From contig NC_092408.1 of the NCBI RefSeq assembly GCF_009017415.1, positions 682,001 to 746,000 on the forward strand: a stretch of 64,000 bases of DNA. Reading direction: 5' to 3'. Below, piece by piece: positions 25,201 through 39,131 of this stretch. A model generated the notes under the pieces. It made no database searches. It was not told where the DNA came from and worked only from the letters and a program-made list of their open reading frames with translations. The position numbers and the translations under genes are program-made. Every line of letters starts with the position of its first letter. Position 1 is the stretch's first letter. This DNA comes from Aspergillus flavus. Its lineage: Eukaryota; Ascomycota; Eurotiomycetes; Eurotiales; Aspergillaceae.

Positions 25201-26488
25201 GTTTAAAAAGTATGACTAGTTAGACGTGAAAGCATATCTATACTTGTAAGACGAGGTCCATTCCATATGGATGTTTCAGCTTAGCATATCCTTACTACAT
25301 TACTTACATCAGTTACTGTTAAATGGGCACTTGACACGCCTCCAATCAGGGCCCAATCTGAAAGCTAGGAATAAAATATTTTGTGTTTTAATATATGGCA
25401 ATCACGTCATATCTACTCAAGCACTCTCAGAGCCAAAAAAATATGTTTTCTTTCAATAAGCATGATAGTCCAATTCAGGTGGCCATTAACTAGGAGGCTA
25501 ATGAGGTTTACCTTAGCTCATCCCTCTTTCAATAGTGGTCTTGGAGTATAACACCCTCCGTATGCCCCATGTCTTGATTTGACTATGTTGTTGAACAAAG
25601 ACTTCACCTGGTCTAGAATCTGATGTCAACGACTCCGGATACTATCCCCTAAAAGACTGGTGGAGCGTGGACACCTAGTTCGCCTGATCATCCCTAATAT
25701 TGCCCATTTAGATGTCGACCTCAGTATACCCACTTGTTAGTAGTTTTACAGAGCATCTCCACCCGGTTCCTAAAGCGGGGATTTGGGCGGAAAGCGCGAA
25801 CAAGCGAACACCCCACGTTGAGAAATGATAGCTCTAACCGAGAAATCTTTGGGGAACAGTTGCCCCTAAGTGGAGAAAAGGTTAGTAATTTGGAATGACA
25901 TTTCAATATCCTAAATAAACTGTTATAGTTGAGAGGCTATGACGTACATGGGCAAGTATGACATAAAACGGTCGACAGCACTACTGAAGTCCACTTAGCG
26001 TAGCCTTAATTAAAGACCATACTACTAATGCAATGTTGTAGAGTACCTTGCAGAACCTTCTAGGCTCGACCCAACTGGCAAGTTGTATTGAGTTGTTGGT
26101 CTAGACCTTTGCACCATCAGATATTGCATCATACTAGCTAGGGCCCGACGGCTGGTTCTTCAAACGGATGTACTATTGTCGTAGGGGCTTTAGAAAAAGA
26201 CCATCTGAGTAGATATACTCGCAACGAAGGGGTCGACGTCATAGATGGAGTTTCCTGGGATATTGAAAGTGTCGAGACATTTATAGGGTGGATGTTAGTT
26301 TCACGAGTGAACCTTCAGGTTCAAGCAGAGCCAGCAACAGGTATACGTCTTCCAGGGACAGAAGAAAGGCTGCACACTTATAACTCGCAATTGGCCACAA
26401 GGAATCTGATCACGATCTCAGTAACGACAGGGTCTCAAAATTCTATCCCTCTTGCATCCCCGAGAAAAGTGTGAATGCGTCTGCAAGC
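22225..26488. other. Gene-poor stretch, left part
   Basis: This covers 4.3 kb with no gene that I can support. Open frames are short and lack domain-like sequence. The block 22.4-22.9 kb has a 103-codon minus-strand frame of low-complexity composition, which I treat as chance. There is no terminal repeat, transposase motif or polymerase fragment that I could recognise, and the sequence is not extremely AT-rich. It may be old, decayed repeat sequence. Confidence 0.5.
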
Positions 26489-26960
26489 ATGCATTGGACT
26501 CAGGGCACATGGCTGTGGATATCCCACAAGTAAGCACGCTTTACTTTGTAATTCCAGTACTATTTGCTGACATCAACTTCCCCTATTCAGATCCAAAACA
26601 GTAACAAAAAGTTCTGCTCGATACCAAGAGGACACCGGCCAGAGAAGTAGCAAGCAGCATCATGCATCTGAACAACAGAAACCACGCCCCAGGATGTACG
26701 TTCGGAGTGTTCAATCTTCAGGAAGCGAGACACAACCATCGATTAAAACGACGCGTCAAGAATACGGGATAAACGAACTACGATGTCAACGTTGCAATGG
26801 CCGTCGTTCACCCGCGTACCACCGTAAGAACCGTGCAGATCCAGTTATTTACCCACCCGTTGGGATCTGTTCCCGTGAATGGACTGGGTGTGCAGTAGCG
26901 AAGGAATCGGGCGGGCTGGGCCACTGGGCTCATCCAATTCATGAGCTCCCAGGGAGCTAG
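26489..26960 (+). CDS. Small protein with CxxC...H...C...C zinc-ribbon-like motif
   Basis: Exons 26489-26529 and 26591-26960 join to give 136 residues. The intron has a good donor (gtaagc), branch site (gctgac) and acceptor (ttcag). The first half is basic and Ser/Gln-rich. The second half contains C79-x2-C82, H91, C107 and C114 in the order RCQRCNGRRSPAYH ... GICSREWTGC, a spacing that suggests one zinc-binding module. I have an impression of similar short fungal proteins, but no name or function to give. The frame is open for about 100 bases upstream of the ATG, so a longer N-terminus is possible. It stands alone in a gene-poor stretch. The coding call rests on the motif and intron quality. 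Confidence 0.5.
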
Positions 26961-29900
26961 AGACACGGGGGATTCGCACTATGCAGGGACTTTGGAGAGC
27001 GACGTGCATTGCATGTCGACTAAGAAAAGGGACATGAAATTGAGAGCATCAAGAATAATGATGTCACAATATCGATCAGCCCCACCAACGGACAGTAAAC
27101 ACTGCACAGACACCGGGTCACACTTAGGCCAATCGAGAAGCACTGACGACATTGCTTAACACTGTTACTATGGGGCAATGTGTTGATGTTTGCTTGTCAA
27201 GCTGCCATGATGCTCGCAGCCAGATAGTACCGGAGAAGCCTGAGCGCTAGCCATAGGGTGCTGCTTTTCAGAGCTTATACTAAGGACAGATAACACTGAA
27301 TGAAGAGATATTACCTATGTAGTACTGAAACTTGAAGCATTACCTCACTGCGTAGTAAAGGTATATATATCTGATGTAATGTCTGCACTAAAAACCCGCG
27401 ATTCACTTGTACGCGTTGGAAAAGTAGAGGTACAGACTATGGATTCCCGCAGGAATTCTTTGGCAGATTCAACACTGATCTTTGAAAGGAATATACTACA
27501 GGAAACAATGGCCATATCATGTGTTGCAGACACAGCAAGATGTTTGCTACACTGAAGTAGATTTCCGTAAAGTGATCGAGGTATGGATCCAGACCATAGT
27601 GAACTCAGACCTTCCCACGAGGACGGGCGCAGAAGAGAAAATGGCGTAGACCCGCAACCTCGCATTGATTACCACAAGAGCAACAGCCTAAGAGACACTA
27701 GGGCATTAATCCTGTGAAATGAACTGGTTGTGGGTACGTGATTCGGCGAATACTATAGAGCTTCGACCCGAGGATTTCGTCAGTGAAGAGATACTGAAAT
27801 GTATATGCTACCCCCCATACCTCTTGCCGTCCAGAGAGCTTTTACTGTAGTATACATAGTTAAAGATTGTCTATGTATGACAGGAATACCTTGCATTCGC
27901 AAACTGAGCTCAAGGATCCTATTGGGGATAGGGAGGGATTTTCCAAAATTTCACTGTTCACTACAGAAGCAAGGTAATATTTTTTAAGATTCGAACAAGC
28001 GTGATGCAATTAGTAACGTTAAATGTAGTCAAGACTATTCTAATTACTATTACTAACCTTAACCAAAGGGGTCACTAAAGCAATGTCTAAGTAGTAAGGG
28101 ATAACCAAACCCTGAGAATATCTGCCCTAACATGAAAAGGTTCGCAGTCTTTTACTCTGTTGATTTCCGTGTCGGTGCGTCAACGGTCTCGGGGATTTTT
28201 CGGAGGGCTTAACCCTTACAGGCGATGGCATCGTTAATCAACCGTCGATCTGGTGTCGTCGGACCTTGCGAGTGAGGCACTCAATGTATCACTCATAACT
28301 TTATATCCCCTTGCAGACTACGGTTCTCTGTAGCTTCCCAGGACTCTCTACAGTGCTAACCAACGGGGTATGTGCCATTTTAAGAGGCTCGGCCGAGATC
28401 GAGTGAACCTATGAGTGAAACTGTGGTTGGTTGAGGACGTGCCGAGCCGCTAGATAGCATTCTAGCAGCCAATTATGTCGGCAATTTCTGCTGGGAATGT
28501 GGAGTGGAGCTCCTGTTCCTGGATTTCGGAAATACCAGCCAGGTCCGATCTCACAGTACCAAAATTCGAAGGGTACGCTAAATTGAGCACAGGTATAATT
28601 TAGGCCTTACCAAAGCTATCCTACACTCTAAAAGTGTCTAAGTAGGGGCATTGACTTATACCAACGATCCGAAGACTTGGTAAATCTGAGACACTTAGAG
28701 CAAAAGATCCATTACCTAGTTAGATTTGATGGCCGCGTCGGACAACCCCCCGAGACGAAGGTGAGTAACTGTCTTACGCTTTTCACAGTGTAGGTGTTTG
28801 TTTCTATTACGTAGTGTGAATCTTATAGCTATCTCCCTCTCATATTGCACCGATTACGGAGTAGTTGACCGCTATTTCATCCAGCACTTGGAAGGAGCTC
28901 TCTAGCTCCACCACAATGTCTGACTGAGCCCACAAGCCTAATCAATGTCTGTTAATAGGACTATATAGGGGGGCGAAAACACTCTAGGTAATCGAAATAT
29001 GGTATTTGCTCTCCTTCAGGGCAGCACCGGCGGCTGGACCTACTGGTTGAGAGATACTGAATATACTTTAGCCTAGAGTTAAGCAGCAATTATCTGTTTC
29101 ACTCAAGAGCTCCATAGCTTGATGTCTAATTTCGTAGCCAACAAAAGTAAGCAAATCAAAAGAAAGCAGAAAACAAGACTAAGACCAAGGCCTTGAATAT
29201 CAACGACTTGAGAAGGGTACATGGACACCGACAAGATAGATGCTCAGAGTCAAATATTCCCGAGTCATAACAAAGGATCTAGTAGAGCCGGCAGTCAGCT
29301 TTTACCTTACATCGTCTATCATGTTTGTGATCCACGTGTTTGATAGATTGTCCGGTAGTTAAAGAAACAAGCTCACGACCAACAAAAGCGTTGGAGAGAC
29401 AGATACCACTAGGAGGTAGCGGATCTGCCCGAGTCTGTGCCCTGCAGCGCATAGGTTCCTGCACGTGGCCCAGGCGTTGTTCCTTGCAGCTGGCAAGAAG
29501 CAATAACCATGGACGAGGAGATCGAGGCTAATATACAAAGCGAAATGGCGTAGCGTGGCGTAGATTGCAGATCCACTGTGCGTAGAATTAAATCCACTTA
29601 AAATAAATAGTCCGAGTCACATGGACCAGTAAGCCCCACGCGAAGTAATTAGTCGCAGTACCACTAGGAGTCCCACTCTTGAATGACCGACATTCAGTGT
29701 ACTCACAAGTAGTATCTACTTGCATGACAGTATCTGAGTCGAGAATGGACATGTGAAGCTGAGAAAAAATACAATATTATTCATAACGTGGAGGTCGGTG
29801 AAGCAAGTTGGGCTTGATGCCTCCTGTCAAGATTGCAATGAACATGCCAGGGCCAGTTATATTCAATTTCCAGGGACTAACAATGGACAGGAAATATTCT

Positions 29901-31594
29901 CCTTACTGTAGAGAGTAAAATACGAGACAGACAATTGGTAAAAGCATCATAATCACCGAAAAGCGGTCCCAAACTAAATCTCACGGCCTGAATTCCTCCG
30001 TTGAAAGGCAGTCAGGCAAAGGTGTTTTAGAAAAAGGCACATCCTTTGCGTTCAGATGCAACACACTCATTTGTGGAAAAGGCCGAGACCATATAATCAC
30101 ATACTCTCCTTCCTTGGCGAGTAGCATCCACAACCGTTTATGGTTTAGTATATAGTTGTCAAGATTTCAGGAGACGGAAAGTTGAACATGGAAAATTTTT
30201 GCGCGTGACCCGCCGATCAGCAGCATATAGATGGTCATATTGGCTCCTGGAAAAACCCCTGACGGCCATGTCGGTGAATCATTACGTGGAGACGTATGGG
30301 CTCGGTGATCCCATTGGGAAAACGCAAGAGAGATTAGGACCGCATGAGGTTGCTGTGGGAAGTAAGTGATTCTCCTTTCTACCAGGACTTGACTTATGCC
30401 CTGTGTTATGCCTCTATAAATCCCCAGAGATTCCTGGATTTACGTGGGAGCATTACTCTGGCCATGTCCAGGAGGGTATCTCCTTACGCGCGGAACTGAC
30501 ATCTCCGAAAGACCCATAGTGGGCCCTGCCGGCGTGTAGTACCTGACGCTACAGAAATCACTGTAGTAGGTCGTTCTGGTTAAAAATATCATGATAGCAT
30601 GACGCAAGATTGTATGCAGGGCTGTCAGATCGAGTGTGGCAAAAATTATCCGGCCTGTCATCTCTTACCGTGTTCTCTCTACAATTCGCAGTATTTCCAA
30701 GGAAAAAAGATATCCAAGGACATCTTCCAAGACGGTCACCTTAATAGGATCATTCTAGTTACCCTATTACGTCACGTCAAGCTTAGTGAGGCCGTAGTTG
30801 GGCGCGTTCAGCCTGGAAGCACTGCATCCTTACTCCGTGGCTGGCTGAGAGCCGGCGTGCATGGGGGTAGGTTCAATAATGACGCAAATCTTCTTGTCGT
30901 CGGGGAATAGGAGCGAACACTGGAAGTAGAGAGCACCGAGTTTTCTGTAACTTGTAGCTAGTAAGAGTATGTTAATGACGAGAGCGAAGGCCTGACGTAA
31001 AGGCATGGGTTGCGAAACTTCCCTGAACGGTTTGTCGACCACGCTAAGTATAGTACTAAACGATCAGTCATAGACATGACGTTTTAGTATTAGTATACTC
31101 GTACGATGTTCCTTTCGGGATTGCAAAACAAGAGTCGAACCAGCGAGGCGGATTTTGAGTCTCGGGGTCCGCAGGCGAAGGGTAATTAGGCATACTTCAT
31201 TGGACTGCCCGGACTGCCCCTGAAGTGGAACAGACAATCCTCTTACCTAAAAGCTAACGGGCCAGTTTCATTTCACCGCTCGAGACAGTCTTCAATAGTT
31301 CGAGGAGACACGATTTACACAGGCAACTATTTCCTTGCATTGGATAAGGTGCATGCCTCACTACTAGTACAAACTTGCGACACGATCACTCTGGCTATGC
31401 CATACATTTGGGCTATCATCATACTAGCCTTGTATAGCGTAGTTATTTTGCTCTATTGGTTCTACCTTTGCCTGTGTCTGAAGCCTATTGACCGGGTAAC
31501 TAGTCGTTAGAAAGTAGGAATAAAGTAGATCAACATTGACTATCACAAGTACATTTCTCGTATTTCTGGCATAGCAGAGCATTACGGCGAATTC
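26961..31594. other. Gene-poor stretch, right part
   Basis: No gene can be assigned with confidence over 4.6 kb. Two places look weakly coding: a 106-codon minus-strand frame (27345-27665) and overlapping opposite frames at 30599-31042, where codon choice looks less random than in the surroundings. They may be gene remnants. The rest shows many stops in all frames and no recognisable repeat structure. Confidence 0.45.
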
Positions 31595-33215
<1,621 letters not shown>

Positions 33216-35769
33216 GTTTGCTGCTCACTTTCAATGCCTTCAGAGACGGTGCACCGGGTGAACAAAGCGGCACGTTGCTTTATATAGCCTGTGTCTAACA
33301 GACCGAGGGAGTTCTCCACTAGGACCCATCTGAGACGATAATGCAAGGATGGGAAAAATGCCTCCGCCTAGCGGATCTCATTCGCTCCCTATCCTTGAAC
33401 AGAACTTCAGATGGGATCCCATCCTGGGAAGGCCCTCAGGGTAAGGTTGCATGCTCATTGGCGAAAGCGATTTGAGGACAGCCGAAGATGCCTGCTTCTT
33501 GACGGCCATTGGCCATACAAGCTTACTCTAGATTGGAAAGTCTCTGCTAGTCACCAGAGGCTAGACCCATCAGAAAAAGAATAGGCCGGGACGGGTGTTA
33601 TGGCTCCCTCGAGTTTGTGCTTGAAATGTCCTATCACGGATGCATTCTCCGGTGGCCAATGCCCGCTCATCATAGGGTAGTCGGTGGTAGCGTTACTGAT
33701 AGCCTTGCAATGCATGGATAGATTGATGTGCAGAACTGGGTGGCGATTTACCTATACCCACTTAGAACTTTGTCGCGTCACTGCGAAGCCTTCGCCCAAT
33801 AATTCGCTCTCTTTTCGAGCCACTCATCAACCCACTTCGGCCGGGTGAGGGAGAAGCACTGGACACAAAGTGCTCCCTGTCTCCTGTAACTTCATATTGC
33901 GCCAGAAAGTCGTACTAAGAGACATCTTAGGATAAGAGAAGGGATCCTGAGTTTGCCGACTGGCATTACCTAGGAGAAGCTATCTGGTTCCTCCTCTCTA
34001 CCCTCTCAGGAAGTAGCCGTTAAATGTCCAGTGATAATCTTTTGCCATAAGAGTACTCCACAGGCCTTGGCGACTGGCGCATATCAGCACCCAGTGACAC
34101 TCATACGTTTGGGATTGAGGGTCTGGATAGGCCGTTTAGCCGAACCTAACTCTGGGCAGCCTCTTAACGTCCGAAAACGATGTGGAACCTGGGATGTCTC
34201 TCTGACTGACGACACCCTCTGGACCGTGTACATTGTGGGACGTGAAAATGGCCCCCTTGCGCTATTTTGAACCTGCCGCTCCTTATTGCCATTTAGAGCT
34301 CCATGCATACTGCTTTAGCTTGTGTGAGATGGTGTCCCCTGCCTCCCGGTTGCTACATTCAGCTAGCCGATGCTCTAAGGCGATGAAGTGATATAGTAAT
34401 AGAACACCGACAAGGTCTGCATGACTACAGATTTCTCTGATTTGCCCAGAGCACGCGGAGCGCCCCCCGTTTAATCCACTCAAGTGGCTATACAGCTTCC
34501 TATGAGCAGATAAGTCACGTCTGTCAAGCACTGGGCCAGACCGAGGACAAGACGGAGCCCATTGTCCCTAGTTGCAGTACTTGGTGGAGTATCCCGCTGC
34601 TCACTTGTTTCCCTGGCGGTGCTTTGAACAGCATTGATGAACCTCTTACGGAATCTTTGGGTAGCCAGAAACTGATGTCTCTTGCTACTGTCATTAGTAA
34701 ATATTTTGCGCTAACAGACGTCGTTTATATACCCTATATTGAGGTTGCAGACCGTTAAAGTTAGAACGGGCGCACAGGTGATCAGCGCGTTTTACTGTCA
34801 TTTTAAAGTCCAGTAAGGTTAGCTGCATAACCAACTACATACGCATAAGTGACATACATTGTATCCGATTTCCACCTGGCTAAGTACACTAGTGTAGGGC
34901 ACTAACGTTGTGCTATCCTATTTTGCACAGGCCATCAGTGAGTCACGGGATTTGTGGGACGGAGTCCTGACTCTATCGAGAATCAACCCCGTGTTTTAGA
35001 GGTTCATATTCATGTAGAGAAAAGGGATCTTTGAACGATCCTGCGAGAAGAGAAACGAGACTAACAGTACCTGAACCTCGGAGTACACCGAAACGGCAGC
35101 TGATTGTATCACATTGATTGAGGGCCTTGAACTTTCCAATGAACAGGAATACTATCTCACTGATCCAGATACTTGATCAATACATCATTGCATTTCCAGA
35201 GATACGGCTTGTGCTAGCCAATCGAGATTGGGCTCCGCACCGTGACGTTATATCTGGCTGGACTCATTAGCTACTTCCGTGACGAGTAAAATGCCTCAAG
35301 TACTAGGTATTTGCCTTGCCAATTGAATTTCCCTTTCAACTACTTGAACTTGGCCGGTCCCACTCCGGGGCACCTGAGGTTGCATCACTTACTGCATTGT
35401 CTTGCCGGAGTAACCGCCGTTCACCTTCCTGTTTTGGTCTTGATTCTATTGTCGTTGGCTGTCTAGCCCTCTCTGGAAACGCAGATCGCATACCATTTCT
35501 TTGCTTAATGGAGTAATCCTTGCGCGTTCAGTGGCAAAGAAGAAGCATTAGGTTAACATACCAACGTTTACATGAGAAGCAACCCTGTTTTGTATGTACA
35601 TATATGGAAACCCTGAGGCGTCATGTGAAGGGGAATGGATCACTAGAATAGGGTCAATCTCGCCGCCCTTACAGTTTAACGCGGGGATATGTACTTGATT
35701 GGCTGGTGTCTATATGAAGTATTACAAAATAAGTTGAACCCTTGGTCATACCATAGCGACCTGTGTGTG
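33216..35769. other. Gene-poor stretch between MAP kinase and small ORF
   Basis: There are 2.55 kb without a supported gene. The first part must include the MAP kinase promoter. Open frames are all under 90 codons and lack features. No repeat or RNA gene was recognised. Confidence 0.45.
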
Positions 35770-36229
35770 CTAGGAATCATGGTAACTCATGCCAATTTCC
35801 CGACCATCGATACCCCAAGCTTGTAGATCACGAATCTGCAAACTGTCAATCTTCCCTAGCTCATGATAGCTCTCGGTAACGGTTATGGGTTCTTCAGTTC
35901 TGTTGCAATGCAAATTTTTGCGTGTGTCCTCTACCAGACTGTAGCGACCTTCATTATTGAACGGGTCCACAACGCAGGGAAGTAACAACATACGACGAAT
36001 GATGTCAACATCGTCCAAGTCATCGTCGAGCAAAGAAAGATCATCACTATATGGAAAGCCGGGATGTTGTCTCTCCCGGCTCGCTTCCTATTGGGTACTC
36101 GAAGTAACAGATTGAATCAGTATGATAAATCCCATGAATAATGAGATAGCACGTTGAGACAGGTAGTATGAGGCTTACTCCTGTGTTGCCTCTCCATTGG
36201 CTATTTTCTGAATCATTCGAGCGTTGCAT
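35770..36229 (-). CDS. Small acidic hypothetical protein, two exons
   Basis: Exons 36229-36179 and 36087-35770 join in phase 0 across a 91 bp intron with a good donor (gtaagc) and an aatag acceptor, giving 122 residues. I do not recognise the product. It begins with a polar segment (MQRSNDSENSQWRGNTG), has an acidic stretch (LLDDDLDDVD) in its first half and no membrane segment or signal peptide. It may be a real lineage-specific gene or the surviving end of a larger one. Support is limited to the open frame, the clean splice sites and the ordered composition. Confidence 0.38.
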
Positions 36230-36963
36230 TGTCTCGAATTAGTGCTAATTGCTTTTTGGGGTCTGTCTCTGTAGTTGCAATACCTAGTAGTCCCTCATCA
36301 GGGCCCAGAACCAAAGTTAATTATCATTTGGCAAAGGGTTGAGAGTAACATATCATAGTCCATGGGTCACTGCTGCTAGAGTGCTATAGGAAACTAATCT
36401 TTACGTCAGATACTGGTTGAGGGCCTGTATGATAAGAGATAAATATATATAGATCAAGATTATACAATGATTTTCGGTTGCGAATATGGTAAGATTAATA
36501 TACGCGCGGGTCTTTGAATGCCATCAATGTTGTTGCGTGTAGCCGTCCTAGTGAATCTTCCTCAGTTTACCATACATGTAGTTATACCACCTTCCCAATC
36601 TTATGAGATCTCGTTTAAAAATTTGTCCGTATGGGCTGTGATTAGCTTAAGTTATTTGGCTATGATATCACCATTAGTATATGAACAAGAATACATCAAC
36701 ATCAATCCATACTGTTATAGGCAGTCAGGCGAACCCTTGTCCAGTTTTGATATCTGACTATGCTACTCTAGCTCGTCTTCAATCAACAGAAACTGGATCA
36801 TATGTATAAAGAGCGTTGAAGTAAATCTTCAGCTTCTGAGGATGCGGAGATCACATATGCATTGCTATATAGAACTAATAGATTTATTTTCATATCATTC
36901 AGTCAACCCAGATAAACTTCTCTACCTCTTAACACCAATTCTTTCGTCTACATAGTCTAGATA
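36230..36963. other. Intergenic, AT-rich
   Basis: This is very AT-rich sequence between the small acidic ORF and the 3' end of the HMG-CoA reductase paralogue. The 79-codon frame at 36518-36757 has no protein features. Nothing else is seen. Confidence 0.45.
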
Positions 36964-38109
36964 TCACAGGTTGGATTTCGGTGTTCGCTGCTGCGATGTA
37001 CGAGCCAACCTTTGATGGCTCTGCGAGAAAGTATGGTTGGCAACAGCACTGCAAGTACTGACATCTAGCGCCAACGCAAAAGACGCAATCAGCCCAGCAA
37101 ACCGCCCCTTCATGCCTGGCCCTAAGCACTTCATAATCTGGAGGCACTCATTCTGCGTCTCATAAGCTGTTCCACCACCAACCACACCAACAGGCAAAGA
37201 AGGCAAGTACAGGGAGATCTTCAAATCTTTCGTATCAAAGTCATACTCCGGAACGAGATGACTCCAACACCCTTCCGCAACGCAAGCAGCATCTTGCCCC
37301 GTCGCGATGAAGATAGCCGCAATAATATTGGACGTATTGGCATTACAGCCAAATTGCCCGTTGCGGATGCCGCCTTCTTTACCTGTTAGAAGGGTAGAAT
37401 ATAAGTTATAAGACGATGTGCCGAGAATCTTCTCGCAGGCGGAATTGGTAAGCGTGCCCCAAGCCATGACCTCTATACCTCGAGTCATCTTGACGTTGCC
37501 CCACGACGGCTTTTTATCAGATGACATGTTCCCATCAAGTTGGAAACCGACGATTCCATACTCTGAAACCCACTGCGAAGAGACCAGCATTTGGCAGGCC
37601 TTCTGCGTCGCTATCGTCACCATGTTCTGACCGGAAGCGTCGCCGCAGTAGTAACTGATGATCAGGTGTACGCTAGACCCTACAATGTGCGGAACCATCT
37701 TTTGAAGGCGTAGGTGTCTGCTGGTCGACTCCGCGACGGTGGTGAATTGGCTCTGTAGCTCAGGGACTTTTTTGGCGAATTTGATAGCGTGTCGAGGGGT
37801 TGGAAATTTGAACACAGGTGCCCGAGACATGCCCTCTCCGAGGATGTCGAACTGGAGACCTCCACAGGCGTTGAAAGCCTTGCAGCCTCGGGCACAGCTA
37901 GCGACTAGAGTAGCCTCGGTTGTAGCTAGGGTTGCGTAGACTTGCTCATTTGTGGCATTGGGACCGTCGACCAGTAATGGTCCCGCGATTCCGACTGGGA
38001 CTTTGACGAATCCAATGCAGTTTTCGACTTTGACTTTGGAGGTTTCTTCGGGGGCGTGGATGACGTGTTTTTTATCATGAAGAAGATGCTGGAATGGCTT
38101 GGTGGCCAT
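36964..38109 (-). CDS. Soluble HMG-CoA reductase paralogue (catalytic domain only)
   Basis: A single exon encodes 381 residues from the ATG at 38109. An in-frame GTG lies 12 bases upstream, but ATG is the likely start. The class I HMG-CoA reductase core is recognisable through ENCIGFVKVPVGIAGPL near the start, ATTEATLVAS, DKK, GQDAA, LPSLPVGVVGGGT and a C-terminal SQSH. The four catalytic residues Glu65, Lys199 (in DKK), Asp273 and His365 are all present, so activity is plausible. The housekeeping enzyme has an N-terminal multi-spanning, sterol-sensing membrane domain and makes mevalonate at the endoplasmic reticulum. Here that domain and the linker are absent and the sequence is strongly diverged, for example GCNAN where GFNAH is usual. 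It could supply mevalonate for a secondary terpenoid, provide resistance to an inhibitor, or have drifted to a new substrate. No terpene synthase or polyketide synthase lies in the window. Confidence 0.88.
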   Translation of the reverse strand: MATKPFQHLLHDKKHVIHAPEETSKVKVENCIGFVKVPVGIAGPLLVDGPNATNEQVYATLATTEATLVASCARGCKAFNACGGLQFDILGEGMSRAPVFKFPTPRHAIKFAKKVPELQSQFTTVAESTSRHLRLQKMVPHIVGSSVHLIISYYCGDASGQNMVTIATQKACQMLVSSQWVSEYGIVGFQLDGNMSSDKKPSWGNVKMTRGIEVMAWGTLTNSACEKILGTSSYNLYSTLLTGKEGGIRNGQFGCNANTSNIIAAIFIATGQDAACVAEGCWSHLVPEYDFDTKDLKISLYLPSLPVGVVGGGTAYETQNECLQIMKCLGPGMKGRFAGLIASFALALDVSTCSAVANHTFSQSHQRLARTSQQRTPKSNL

Positions 38110-39131
38110 TGTTGCTTTCACTGTATGGGTGGTATATCTAGGATGGTATATCTTTGAATGGCTGTATGAAATTTAATTGATAGCTTATTAGAGGAGATCT
38201 TCTTGGAACAGGATAGATGGATTCAGTAGAAGACGAGTTAGGTATGAGATATCACATCATCCAGATGCAAAAGTGTAAAAGGCAGACGCTGACTATTAAA
38301 TAACTGGCCGCGTCTTTGCCGGAGCAATAGTAATTCAAGCAATGGCTTGAACCAGGACACTTTCTTTCGGAAGCCCTTATTCGTCAGCAATTATTCAGCA
38401 ATATTGTGATTGTGGCTGCATGACGCATTGCGCGTATCCCGCGGTGTACACAAAGTATGAAGTCCGATATATCGCGCTCAGAGATCTACACTCGGAGCTG
38501 AACCATCGTACTATTTACTCACTAACATTAATTAAGGCTCATCGTGTGGCTGTGTTTGGTCCTCGTGAGATCGGGGGGAATGTGGCAGGATCAAAGAAAG
38601 GTTAGTCTTGTTGATCAGCGTACCTAACTATGGTAAGGGTCGACGATCTATTGATCAGTTCGTTAGCGAAGTAGCGAGTTAGATTCTCGGTAAAGGAGTT
38701 TGAGGAGTCTATCTGTAAAAATCAGCTCAAGTCCAAGTACAACTTGAGCCCAAGTGTCGGACTGCCTATTTCAGCGGTCCGAGGTCGTCTCTATAGTGTA
38801 GGCTATGAATGATACCTGAATAGACGGAGTACAACCCTAGCCCTGCAGTCACTGTTACAGACTCACATTATACCCATACTGCTTCCCGCTGATGCTAATC
38901 GCATATTCAACGAGACATTTTCCATCACCAATTGATTCAACCTAACTATGTTTTCGACTTTCAGCCGTATAGGTATGGGTGATATGATATATCTGTCACT
39001 GGGCATTCTTAGCTCGCGTGAAGCCCCACATACAAACTCCGAGTATACGTTAGACAGACTTAGAAGGTTTATACATCACATGGTGGCCACCCGCCCCCCC
39101 ACCCTCTCAATAAAATGGAGACTTTTGGATC
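38110..39131. other. Intergenic: HMG-CoA reductase promoter side
   Basis: About 1 kb without a supported gene. A 67-codon frame at 38948-39151 overlaps the next small ORF in another phase and could not be joined to it by plausible splice sites. Confidence 0.45.

Noticed and set aside
28140..28470. Sequence loosely reminiscent of Vader/Tan1-type inverted repeats of black aspergilli
   Set aside because: Only a short partial resemblance to a remembered terminal repeat; no second inverted copy or target duplication seen.
31120..31180. Possible tRNA (a GTTCGA-like core on the minus strand)
   Set aside because: The flanking bases do not form a 5 bp T-arm stem, and no matching acceptor or anticodon arm was found.
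22225..31594. RIP-mutated transposon hypothesis for the gene-poor block
   Set aside because: Base composition is only moderately AT-rich and no transposase, polymerase or terminal repeats were recognisable; it would need a computed RIP index.
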